A stretch of 36,331 nt of DNA. Origin: Pseudomonadota bacterium (lineage in GTDB: Bacteria; Pseudomonadota; Gammaproteobacteria; Burkholderiales; Burkholderiaceae_B). The position numbers and the translations under genes are program-made. The stretch lies in the NCBI GenBank assembly GCA_023389155.1, contig JAEWEV010000036.1, forward strand, positions 1 through 36,331. Direction: 5' to 3'. Below the pieces are notes generated by a model. The model worked only from the letters and a program-made list of their open reading frames with translations. It searched no databases and had not been told where the DNA came from. Positions within the stretch are counted from its first letter, which is position 1. Every line of letters starts with the position of its first letter. Shown piece after piece: positions 25,924 to 33,028 of the stretch.

Positions 25924-25952
25924 ATTATAACCGGACTGATACTGCATCTTAA
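25924..25952 (-). promoter_or_regulatory. Predicted promoter of the small RNA
   Basis: Minus-strand TTAAGA (25947-25952) and a perfect TATAAT (25924-25929) are 17 bases apart and overlap the stop codon of the histone H1-like gene. Transcription would begin near 25917. The spacing and -10 box are very good; the -35 matches four of six bases. Confidence 0.65.
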
Positions 25953-26713
25953 GGACGGCCACCAGTTGGGAATGGCCATGCAGCAGATGTATTGCTTGCT
26001 GTTTTCGCATCATCGGCCGACACTGTTTCTGTTACTGGAGCAGCCGGTGCTTTTTTAACGACTGGCTTTTTCGCAGCAGGTGCCTTCCTAGCGACTGGCT
26101 TTTTTGCCGGTGCCTTTTTTGCTACGGCTTTTTTTACTGGTGCTTTCTTGGCAACCGCTTTCTTGGCTGGTGCCTTTTTGGCGACTGCTTTTTTGGCTAC
26201 GGCTTTTTTGGCCGGTGCTTTCTTGGCAACCGCTTTTTTCGCTACCGCTTTCTTGGCTGGCGCTTTTTTAGCAACCGCTTTTTTAGCAACCGCCTTTTTG
26301 GCTGGTGCTTTTTTGGCGACTGCTTTTTTGGCTACGGCTTTTTTGGCCGGCGCTTTCTTGGCAACCGCTTTTTTCGCTACAGTTTTCTTGGCAACCGCCT
26401 TTTTGGCGACTGTTTTTTTCGCTACGGCTTTTTTGGCTGGTGCTTTCTTGGCAACCGCTTTTTTCGCTACAGTTTTCTTGGCAACCGCTTTTTTAGCAAC
26501 CGCCTTTTTGGCTGGTGCTTTTTTGGCGACTGTTTTTTTCGCTACGACTTTTTTAGCTGGTGTTTTCTTGGCAACAGCTTTTTTAGCGACAACTTTTTTG
26601 GCAGGTGTTTTCTTCACAACTGCTTTTTTGGCAGGGGCCTTTTTGGCGACTGCTTTCTTGGCTGCAGATTTGGCTGCAGCTTTCTTTACAGCTTTCTTGG
26701 CGGTAGTAGCCAT
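25949..26713 (-). CDS. Histone H1-like DNA-binding protein, Lys/Ala repeat type
   Basis: A 254-residue very basic protein. It opens MATTAKKAVKKAAAK and continues as tandem five-residue units of the AKKAV/AKKAP type for about 200 residues. A short acidic tail follows (TETVSADDAKT), ending AWPFPTGGRP, a C-terminus also seen in Bordetella and Burkholderia H1-like proteins. Such proteins bind DNA without sequence preference and compact the nucleoid, as chlamydial Hc1/Hc2 do. A strong AAGGAG ribosome-binding site lies five bases before the ATG. Because the coding DNA is repetitive, its length should vary between strains. The complementary strand has a long open frame only because of the repeats. 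Confidence 0.9.
   Translation of the reverse strand: MATTAKKAVKKAAAKSAAKKAVAKKAPAKKAVVKKTPAKKVVAKKAVAKKTPAKKVVAKKTVAKKAPAKKAVAKKAVAKKTVAKKAVAKKAPAKKAVAKKTVAKKAVAKKTVAKKAVAKKAPAKKAVAKKAVAKKAPAKKAVAKKAVAKKAPAKKAVAKKAVAKKAPAKKAVAKKAVAKKAPAKKAVAKKAPVKKAVAKKAPAKKPVARKAPAAKKPVVKKAPAAPVTETVSADDAKTASNTSAAWPFPTGGRP
26100..26690 (-). repeat. Tandem 15/45-base coding repeats in the histone gene
   Basis: The DNA is an array of 15-base units coding for AKKAV/AKKAP-type pentapeptides, arranged in places as 45-base units (AV-AV-AP). Units differ at third positions, so they are imperfect. Boundaries are approximate. Slippage or recombination between units could alter protein length. Confidence 0.85.
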
Positions 26714-26757
26714 GATATTGCTCCTTAGAAAGGGTCCTAATCACAAATTAAAAATAC

Positions 26758-26769
26758 ATCTACGTAGAT
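26758..26769. promoter_or_regulatory. 12-base palindrome upstream of the histone gene
   Basis: ATCTACGTAGAT is a perfect palindrome 45 bases before the ATG of the histone gene, where a promoter would be expected. It could be an operator. Chance occurrence is not excluded. Confidence 0.35.
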
Positions 26770-26855
26770 ATAATTCAAGACAAGCAACGAAAGAGCTTGG
26801 CTTCACTACCATTTGATATGTTCCCCACGCGGTGTGCGAAACATCTCAAATGGAC

Positions 26856-26883
26856 ATGATGAAATGAATTCAATTTTCATCAT
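26856..26883. repeat. Inverted repeat around an EcoRI-type core
   Basis: ATGATGAAA and TTTTCATCAT flank a TGAATTCAA core, giving a nearly perfect dyad of about 28 bases. No T-run follows, so it is not a typical terminator; a protein-binding site or RNA hairpin is possible. Confidence 0.45.
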
Positions 26884-27011
26884 AAGCGTAAGGGTAACGC
26901 ATAACGTCATATAACGAAAGAATTTCTTATTGATATTATTGGCTTAACTCAATTTATCGGGCTCTCTGGCACGGTGTTTTAACGGTTTTGTATTCACTTG
27001 AAATTTCCATG

Positions 27012-27040
27012 TTGCTTGTGTGATGACCTTTTTTTATAAT
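27012..27040 (+). promoter_or_regulatory. Candidate plus-strand promoter in the intergenic region
   Basis: TTGCTT (27012-27017) and a perfect TATAAT (27035-27040) are 17 bases apart. The -35 box is weak. Transcription would run through the stem-loop at 27290 to the two-way terminator at 27401, an RNA of about 390 bases with no convincing ORF. Confidence 0.35.
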
Positions 27041-27289
27041 CGCCAACTCTATTCCAACGCTGAGTTCTTGTCGTTAGTACGGCTTGCTTATTGAGCTTGA
27101 ACCACGCACAGAGACGCTTCTGTTTTTTGACAAGATGATTGCGACACCCTGCTCAAGCCCTGTATTTCCGCGCTCTTCAGCGAAGTTCCATAGAAGCTTT
27201 GATAAATTTCGACAACATGAGCATCTTTAAAAGAAACGTTTAAATGGCGCGTTGAGTTTCCGCGTCATGCAAAGACAGTTGAAAAGAAG

Positions 27290-27349
27290 ATGCATCGCGT
27301 TCGCTTGCATTGCAAAACGCTGAACGCGCTCACGGGTGCTTCGATGCAT
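27290..27349. repeat. Composite stem-loop of nested inverted repeats
   Basis: Outer arms ATGCAT...ATGCAT (27290 and 27344) enclose CGCGTTC/GAACGCG arms (27296-27302, 27322-27328), whose loop holds TTGC-att-GCAA. The outer pair includes a 13-base asymmetric bulge. It is a plausible RNA fold but has no known family match. Confidence 0.4.
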
Positions 27350-27400
27350 GTTTTGTTAAAAACCAACATATTTGCATGCGATCACGTTGCCCCAACGAAA

Positions 27401-27436
27401 AAAAACGCTGCAATCACGGCAGCGTTTTTGTTTTTC
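27401..27436 (-). terminator. Bidirectional intrinsic terminator after gltX
   Basis: AAAAACGCTGC (27401-27411) pairs perfectly with GCAGCGTTTTT (27419-27429) over a 7-base loop. The 11-pair stem is followed by a T-run on the plus strand and by TTTTTTTT on the minus strand, so it can stop transcription both ways. It lies 41 bases past the gltX stop. Confidence 0.85.
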
Positions 27437-27469
27437 ACATTCAAACGATATCGAATTTTTTGCGATCTG

Positions 27470-28885
27470 TCAGACGCTCGCAAGTCTTTCCAATACCACT
27501 TCGCGACCCAGAATTGCGAGCACCGCATCAATCGCCGGTGTTTGCTTCTGGCCGGTGACAGCCACGCGCAGCGGGATGCCTAGTTGCGGCATCTTCAGGG
27601 CGTTGTCGGCAAGAAATTGCTTGATGAGTGCCGCAAGAGAAGGCACGTCCCAGGTCTGCACAGTTGCTGCGGCGTCGGCAAATTTTTTCAGCGTTGCACG
27701 AGCGTCATCGGTCAGCACGCTTGCTGCAAGTTGCTCATCGGCCGGCTGGTAGGGTGCGCAGAAAAGCATGGCATTCTCGGCCAGCTGTTCAAGGGTTTCT
27801 GCCCGATCACGAAACAGATTCAGCACGGTAGCCAGATCGATTCCTTCAACATTGCCGCCGCGCGCCGCGATACGTGGTGAAACATGGGCAATCAGCTCGT
27901 TGTCACTGAGTTCGCGAATGTAATGTGCGTTTACCCAGTTCAGTTTTTTTGGATCCCATTGCGCGGCAGATTTCGACAGATTGCGCGTATCGAACCACTC
28001 GACGAGTTCGTCGCGGCTGAACAGTTCCTTGTCTCCGTGACTCCAGCCAAGGCGAGCCAGGTAATTGATCATGGCTTCTGGCAAATATCCCTGTTTGTCA
28101 TATTCCATGACACTGACTGCGCCGTGGCGCTTGGACAATTTCTGGCCATCCGGACCCAGAATCATGGGAAGGTGTCCATATTCGGGTACCGGCGCACCCA
28201 ATGCTTTCAGAATATTGATCTGGCGAGGCGTATTATTGACGTGATCGTCGCCTCGTATCACATGAGTAATCTGCATATCATGATCATCCACGACTACACA
28301 GAAGTTGTAGGTGGGGGTGCCGTCGGGACGGGCAATGATCAGGTCGTCCAGTTCGGCGTTATCGATGGAAATCGGACCCTTGAGCATATCGTTCCACGTT
28401 ACGGCGCCATCCAGCGGATTGCGAAAACGCACAACAGGCTTGCGATCTTCCGGTACGGGTGGCAGTGTCTTGCCCGGCTCGGGTCTCCAGGTACCGTCAT
28501 ATTTTGGTTTGCGTCCTTCAGCCTTTGCCGTTTCACGCATCTGTGTCACTTCTTCCGGACTGCTGTAGCAGTAATAAGCTGTGCCGTTTTCCAGCATGGA
28601 CGCCAGCACTTCCTTGTAGCGGTCGATGCGCTGCATCTGGTAGAAAGGGCCTTCGTCAGCATCCAGTGCCAGCCATTTCATACCATCGAGAATCGCCTGT
28701 ACGGCTTCCGGCGTTGATCGCTGCACGTCAGTATCTTCGACGCGCAGAACGAAGGTGCCCTTGTGATGGCGGGCAAAGGCCCAGGAGAAGAGGGCGGTAC
28801 GGGCCCCTCCCAGGTGAAGATATCCGGTAGGAGAGGGCGCGAACCGGGTGCGCACCGCGGTTGGGGCAGAGTGTGACGTATTCAT
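27470..28885 (-). CDS. gltX: Glutamyl-tRNA synthetase
   Basis: GltX charges tRNA-Glu with glutamate, feeding both translation and, through HemA and HemL, tetrapyrrole synthesis. The 471-residue class I synthetase has the HIGH-type motif in APSPTGYLHLGGAR (HLGG, 24-27), GPFYQMQRIDRY near 80, RGDDHVNNTPRQ (211-222) and the KMSKS-type loop GQKLSKRHGA (247-256). The C-terminal alpha-helical anticodon-binding part completes a normal length. One copy appears in the window. It is divergent from the Pat-like gene and is followed by a strong terminator at 27401. Confidence 0.97.
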   Translation of the reverse strand: MNTSHSAPTAVRTRFAPSPTGYLHLGGARTALFSWAFARHHKGTFVLRVEDTDVQRSTPEAVQAILDGMKWLALDADEGPFYQMQRIDRYKEVLASMLENGTAYYCYSSPEEVTQMRETAKAEGRKPKYDGTWRPEPGKTLPPVPEDRKPVVRFRNPLDGAVTWNDMLKGPISIDNAELDDLIIARPDGTPTYNFCVVVDDHDMQITHVIRGDDHVNNTPRQINILKALGAPVPEYGHLPMILGPDGQKLSKRHGAVSVMEYDKQGYLPEAMINYLARLGWSHGDKELFSRDELVEWFDTRNLSKSAAQWDPKKLNWVNAHYIRELSDNELIAHVSPRIAARGGNVEGIDLATVLNLFRDRAETLEQLAENAMLFCAPYQPADEQLAASVLTDDARATLKKFADAAATVQTWDVPSLAALIKQFLADNALKMPQLGIPLRVAVTGQKQTPAIDAVLAILGREVVLERLASV

Positions 28886-29015
28886 TGTGATCGCTCGGAA
28901 TTGGATAAATCAGAAGAGAGTCAGTTTAAAATGTTATGAATGACCAGAGCAAACGAATCAGCTGTTTATATAAAAAGATCTGGCCCGTTCAAATCACCCA
29001 ACACCAAGAGGATGT

Positions 29016-31490
29016 ATGTTGCGTCACCGACTCGCGGCATTTTTTGAACCCCGCTCGCTATGCGTGATAGCCGATAGCGAGCTTCCTTTGTTTTCTCAGG
29101 TGCCGGCTTATCTGAAGTCTGCTACCGATCTTCTTCGCTTGTCCGACAGCGTTGACCAGGCGCGCCAGCAGCTGCAGAAATTCGTTCCCGCAGCAGGACG
29201 CGATCTGGCCGTGATCTGCGTTCGTTCCAGTTTGCTGGAAGCAGTGTTGCAGCGGCTCGATGGAGCTCCGCCCCGTGGAATCCTGCTACTGCCAGGCGAA
29301 ATCGTCGATGAAGATCCTGGAATTACCCGAGAGCGGATCGCCAGCTGGTGCCGTCAATACGGCGTCATGCTGCTGGGGCCACGTGCGTTTGGTATCTATC
29401 GTCCGCATCTGAATCTGAATCTGAGTCTTGCGCCGTTGCTGCCAAAGTCCGGAAGAATTGCCGTGGTATCACAGTCGCGAATGCTCCTGCGTTCCATTAT
29501 CGACTGGGCAGAAGACGTCAACCTTGGATTGTCGGCTGCCGTTTCACTGGGCGAAGTCACCGATGTTGACCTGCCTGAGCTTGTAGAGTATCTGGCAACT
29601 GACGTTCGCACCGACAGTATTGCCCTGTATCTGGATAAACTCACTTCGGGCAGGGAGCTGATCAGCGCATTGCGCGCCGCATCCAGTGTGAAACCGGTGA
29701 TCGTGCTGCGCGCGGGTCGTGGGGATCAGGAACTGTCGGGCAGTGATGTAGTGCTTGATGCTGCGCTCCGGCGTGCGGGCGCGATCCGTGTCAATTACTT
29801 TGTCGAACTGTTCGCGGCCATCAAGGCGATGTCCTATGCGCGACGGCCACGCGGCGGAAAAATTGCCATGCTTGCCAACGGGCGTGCGTCTGCACAGCTG
29901 GTGCAAGACGCCATTCCCGCAAACAGTTCCATGTCAATGGCGCGGCTGACGCAGGGAACAGTGAAGTGCCTGAGCGACATATTCGGCGTTAGCACACTGA
30001 TTGATAATCCGGTTATTCCTTACGTGCCACTGACACCCGAAGCCCTGATTGACGGTTTGCGTTGTCTGGTGGCTGACAGTCAGGTGGATGCCGTTATGGT
30101 TATCCTGGCGCCCGATGAATTCTGCGATATGCCTGAAGTCGTCAAGGCGCTGGCGGCATTCGCGCCAGGCGCGCAAAAGCCGATTGTGACATGTTTATTG
30201 GGTGAAGCAAAAATGCGCCCGTTGCGGCGCCTGCTGGACCAGGCGAGCATGCCGGCGTTCCGTACGCCCGAAACTGCCCTCAGTGCAGTGTTGTCGCTGA
30301 CGTCATATCACTATAACCAGCAACTGCTGCAGCAAACCCGTTATGTATTGTCTGGTCAGCGCCCGGCAGAAATCGAAAAAGCACGCGAGATACTTGAAAG
30401 GGCGTCCCGGGAAAAGACCCCCGAGCTCAATAGGGAATCATGCATTGCACTTGTCGAGTGTTTCCACGCTGACGTGCGCTGGGACGAAGACGAGGACGAC
30501 GAACGCTTTACAACATTGGACGATGTACCCTCGGTCATGATCCGGGTCCGTTGCGACCCGGTGTTTGGTCCATGGATTTGGTTCGGTGAAGGGGGTCACC
30601 TGGTTCGTTTTTCTCCATCGGATCGCGGTGTGGATCTGCCACCGCTGAATCTGAATCTGGCGGGCAAGCTGATCGAGCGCAGTCGCGTCTGGCGACAGGA
30701 ACTGCAGTCTTATGTTGAGCCGCAAATCCTGCGCAAGCTGCAGGGTCTGCTGGAGACCGTCGGTGAGATCGTCAGTGAACTGCCCGGTATTGAAACGCTG
30801 GAGCTGGATCCGATCGTGCTGGGTTACCGGGACCTGCATGTGCGCGACATCCGGATCAAACTGTTTGACCCGCTGCCGACATTGGTTCCTCAGGAAAACG
30901 GTTTCAGTCATATGGCCATTTATCCCTATCCGACGCATCTGGTACAAAGCCGGGTGTTTGCCGATGGGACTCCCTGGACCTTGCGACCTATCCGCCCCGA
31001 AGATGCGGATGCGCTGCAGGAATTCATTCGCGCATTATCAGAGAAGTCGCGCTACATGCGTTTTGTTTCAATGATGCGCGAGCTTACACCGAAAATGCTG
31101 ACGCGGTACACCTATGTAGACTATCACCGCGAACTCGCACTGGTGGCGACAACGCAAGTCCCGAATCCGGCCAACCGTGGCCTGCCACAGGAAATCATTA
31201 TTGGCCTGGCGCACTATTTGCGTAATGCAGATGGTGTGGGTGCCGAATATGCGTTGGTGATTAGTGACGAATGGCAGAAGCGCGGCCTGGGAACAAGCCT
31301 GATGCAGGCGCTGATTGTCGCCGCACGCCAGCATCAACTGACCTATCTGGAAGGCGTGGTGCTCTCGGGCAACCGACCGATGTTGCACCTGATGACGTCG
31401 CTGGGCTTCATAAATGAAGAAGATCAAGAGGACGCCTCCATGCGTCGCGTGTGGCTGCCATTGAAGGACGACTCGGCGCCACAAATGTGA
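29016..31490 (+). CDS. Pat/PatZ-type GNAT protein with acyl-CoA-synthetase-like domain
   Basis: An 824-residue protein joining an NDP-forming acyl-CoA synthetase-like region to a C-terminal GNAT acetyltransferase domain (from about 655; acetyl-CoA loop QKRGLGT near 753). The order matches Pat/PatZ/YfiQ protein lysine acetyltransferases, which in enterobacteria acetylate and silence acetyl-CoA synthetase. The synthetase region has IAVVSQSR and DWAEDVNLGLSAAVSLGEVTDVD (about 145-190) and the ATP-grasp piece DPVFGPWIWFGEGG near 515. It looks degenerate: the family NGGG is NGRA (about 290) and the ATP-grasp half is shortened, so ligase activity is doubtful. Start is the ATG at 29016 with AGAGG upstream. 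Confidence 0.88.
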   Translation: MLRHRLAAFFEPRSLCVIADSELPLFSQVPAYLKSATDLLRLSDSVDQARQQLQKFVPAAGRDLAVICVRSSLLEAVLQRLDGAPPRGILLLPGEIVDEDPGITRERIASWCRQYGVMLLGPRAFGIYRPHLNLNLSLAPLLPKSGRIAVVSQSRMLLRSIIDWAEDVNLGLSAAVSLGEVTDVDLPELVEYLATDVRTDSIALYLDKLTSGRELISALRAASSVKPVIVLRAGRGDQELSGSDVVLDAALRRAGAIRVNYFVELFAAIKAMSYARRPRGGKIAMLANGRASAQLVQDAIPANSSMSMARLTQGTVKCLSDIFGVSTLIDNPVIPYVPLTPEALIDGLRCLVADSQVDAVMVILAPDEFCDMPEVVKALAAFAPGAQKPIVTCLLGEAKMRPLRRLLDQASMPAFRTPETALSAVLSLTSYHYNQQLLQQTRYVLSGQRPAEIEKAREILERASREKTPELNRESCIALVECFHADVRWDEDEDDERFTTLDDVPSVMIRVRCDPVFGPWIWFGEGGHLVRFSPSDRGVDLPPLNLNLAGKLIERSRVWRQELQSYVEPQILRKLQGLLETVGEIVSELPGIETLELDPIVLGYRDLHVRDIRIKLFDPLPTLVPQENGFSHMAIYPYPTHLVQSRVFADGTPWTLRPIRPEDADALQEFIRALSEKSRYMRFVSMMRELTPKMLTRYTYVDYHRELALVATTQVPNPANRGLPQEIIIGLAHYLRNADGVGAEYALVISDEWQKRGLGTSLMQALIVAARQHQLTYLEGVVLSGNRPMLHLMTSLGFINEEDQEDASMRRVWLPLKDDSAPQM

Positions 31491-31556
31491 AAAGCGCGCT
31501 GATCGCCTGCGGTGCATGTGCCCGTCAAAACACAAATAGCTAAGGTAGAAGTGAAA

Positions 31557-31579
31557 TTGCCGGACGGCAAATTTTTTTC
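31557..31579 (+). terminator. Intrinsic terminator after the Pat-like gene
   Basis: TTGCC-GGAC-GGCAA followed by eight T residues lies 66 bases after the stop. The stem is short but GC-containing and the T-run is long. Confidence 0.7.
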
Positions 31580-31610
31580 CTTGCAGAAAATATTCATCCC
31601 AGATGGTGTG

Positions 31611-31662
31611 CGATGACGAGTGTCATTTTTTACGTCATTTCGCGCTCGATGACGAGTGTCAT
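31611..31662. repeat. Two 16-base direct repeats, each a dyad
   Basis: CGATGACGAGTGTCAT occurs identically at 31611-31626 and 31647-31662. Each copy contains ATGAC-gagt-GTCAT, and an extra half site, ACGTCAT, lies between them (31632-31638). They lie in the 242-base space between the Pat-like gene and the alpha/beta hydrolase gene, more than 50 bases beyond the terminator. The pattern suggests binding of a dimeric regulator, but no regulator is assigned. Convergent genes flank it, so neither obviously has its promoter here. Confidence 0.55.
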
Positions 31663-31732
31663 AAGCCTCATGGTGAACGCTTGTTCGTGCAAGTCGGCTG
31701 GCGCGTGCATTGGCTTGAGGCTTACTTCGGAT

Positions 31733-32419
31733 TTATGCGGTGACGCGTAGAAGGAAGGCCGAAAGATCGTTGATCTCGTCCATATTCACCGAGTGTGCCA
31801 TGGGATAGGTATGCCACTCGGTATGGGTGTAATGATTGGCCAGCAGCCAGTCCCGGGTTTGTTCGGCAAAAGCTATATTGACTACCGGATCATACATGCC
31901 ATGTGCAATAAAGATCGGCATGTCCAGATGGGCGGTGTTGTGTTCAGAAACGGTTTTGTCGGCCATGGGCAGATAGCCCGACAGACAAATCAACCCGGCC
32001 AGTCTCTTTTGCGAGCGCAGGCCGGTTTGATAAGCCATGGCGCAGCCTTGCGAAAAACCGGCAAGCAGTATCCGTTCAGTTGGTACGCCGCGATCATTCT
32101 CCCGTTTGATCAGCGCCTCGATGGCTGCCTGGGAACCACGCAGTCCGGCTTCGTCCACATCACGACTGACATTGCTAAGCGCCATGATGTCGTACCAGGC
32201 GCGCATGGGCATCTGGTTATTAATGGTGACGGGGCGCACGGGGGCGTTGGGAAAGACAAAACGAATGCGCTTGTCTGCGGGTAACCCCAGTTCAGGTATG
32301 ACTGGTACAAAATCATTTGCATCGGCACCCAGTCCGTGCATCCATATGACTGAATATTCAGGCTTAGTCTGTTTATCGCTGCCGTGTTCGATCTCCACGC
32401 AGTCGAGTAAATTTTCCAT
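31733..32419 (-). CDS. Phospholipase/carboxylesterase-type alpha/beta hydrolase
   Basis: A 228-residue cytosolic serine hydrolase of the phospholipase/carboxylesterase (Abhydrolase_2) family. Motifs: WMHGLGAD (27-34, oxyanion hole), FPNAP (56-60), the nucleophile elbow GFSQGCAMAY (S123), HGMYDPVV with D177 and MAHSV with H209. Bacterial relatives hydrolyse short acyl esters; the natural substrate is unknown. It ends a minus-strand pair with yjgA, whose stop is five bases before this start, suggesting co-transcription. In related genomes the yjgA-pmbA pair is conserved while the gene beside it varies. Confidence 0.92.
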   Translation of the reverse strand: MENLLDCVEIEHGSDKQTKPEYSVIWMHGLGADANDFVPVIPELGLPADKRIRFVFPNAPVRPVTINNQMPMRAWYDIMALSNVSRDVDEAGLRGSQAAIEALIKRENDRGVPTERILLAGFSQGCAMAYQTGLRSQKRLAGLICLSGYLPMADKTVSEHNTAHLDMPIFIAHGMYDPVVNIAFAEQTRDWLLANHYTHTEWHTYPMAHSVNMDEINDLSAFLLRVTA

Positions 32420-32424
32420 TGAAT

Positions 32425-32964
32425 CTATTCCTTGTTCAGCAACAATTTAAGCGCCTGGAAGAGGGCCCGGTAGTGTTTGCGCTGCGGTTCGTGCCCGGCA
32501 GGCAATGAGGCATTCTGCTCGCGTTCGCGACGTGCGCCTCGAATAAGGGAGCGCAGTGCCTGGGCGTCAGCTTGCGGATAGTCATTGAGCAATCGCGTCA
32601 GGGCTTCGTCTTCATCGATCAGACGGTCACGCAGCGTTTCCATGCGATGCATGTTCGCTGTCTGTTCACGCGAGCCGTTTTCCCATTCATCCATTTTCTT
32701 TGCAATGGCTGGCGTATCGGCGGTGCGCAGCAGTTTTCCTACATAATGGATTTGCCGGCGACGGCCTTCACGGCCTGTCGTTTTTTGCGCCGTGCGAATG
32801 GCTTCGAAGGTTTTTTCGTCCAGCTCCAGCTGCTTGACTTTTTCCAGTGGCAACTCGACGACCTTCTTGCCCAGTTCCAGGATCGCAAGCAGTTCCCGTT
32901 TTACCTGGGACTTGCTGGGACGGTCATAAAGCGGTCCGTCATCGTTATCATCTGCATTCTGCAT
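32425..32964 (-). CDS. yjgA: Ribosome biogenesis factor YjgA/DarP
   Basis: A 179-residue DUF615 protein. YjgA (DarP) associates with late 50S precursors and promotes formation of the peptidyl transferase centre. The sequence has the family pattern: acidic start (MQNADDNDDGPLYDRPSKSQVKRE), LGKKVVELPLEKVKQLELDE (33-52), EGRRRQIHYVGKLLR (66-80) and the helical RDRLIDEDEALTRLLNDYPQAD. It is divergent from pmbA with 64 bases between starts; the same divergent yjgA/pmbA pairing is found in E. coli, which strengthens both identifications. Confidence 0.93.
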   Translation of the reverse strand: MQNADDNDDGPLYDRPSKSQVKRELLAILELGKKVVELPLEKVKQLELDEKTFEAIRTAQKTTGREGRRRQIHYVGKLLRTADTPAIAKKMDEWENGSREQTANMHRMETLRDRLIDEDEALTRLLNDYPQADAQALRSLIRGARREREQNASLPAGHEPQRKHYRALFQALKLLLNKE

Positions 32965-33028
32965 ACATCGCTATCAATAAAATGGTTAATATGTCAGTAT
33001 GATAACCGCCTAATGTGAAGCCGTCATA

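Larger units (their letters stand above)
26714..27469. other. 756-base AT-rich non-coding region upstream of the histone gene
   Basis: No convincing gene was found between the histone H1-like start and the gltX stop. The region is clearly AT-richer than the flanks. It contains a 12-base palindrome (26758-26769), an inverted repeat (26856-26883), three ATAACG copies (about 26900-26917), a promoter-like pair on the plus strand (27012-27040), a complex stem-loop (27290-27349) and the gltX terminator (27401-27436). No tRNA shape was seen. It may hold regulatory sites for the histone gene or an unrecognised small RNA. Confidence 0.6.

Noticed and set aside
26050..26700. Regular repeats that could be taken for a CRISPR array
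   Set aside because: They are contiguous 15/45-base coding repeats with no unique spacers and no cas genes nearby.
25992..26816. Long plus-strand open frame (274 residues) opposite the histone H1-like gene
   Set aside because: It is the antisense reading of the Lys/Ala repeat, giving a Phe/Leu/Ala/Thr repeat with no ribosome-binding site or homology.
27884..28717. Plus-strand 277-residue open frame
   Set aside because: Antisense to gltX; no domain or ribosome-binding site.
31611..31662. PhoB box reading of the GTCAT repeats
   Set aside because: The two GTCAT units are 12 bases apart; PhoB boxes need an 11-base period and a CTGTCAT-type consensus.
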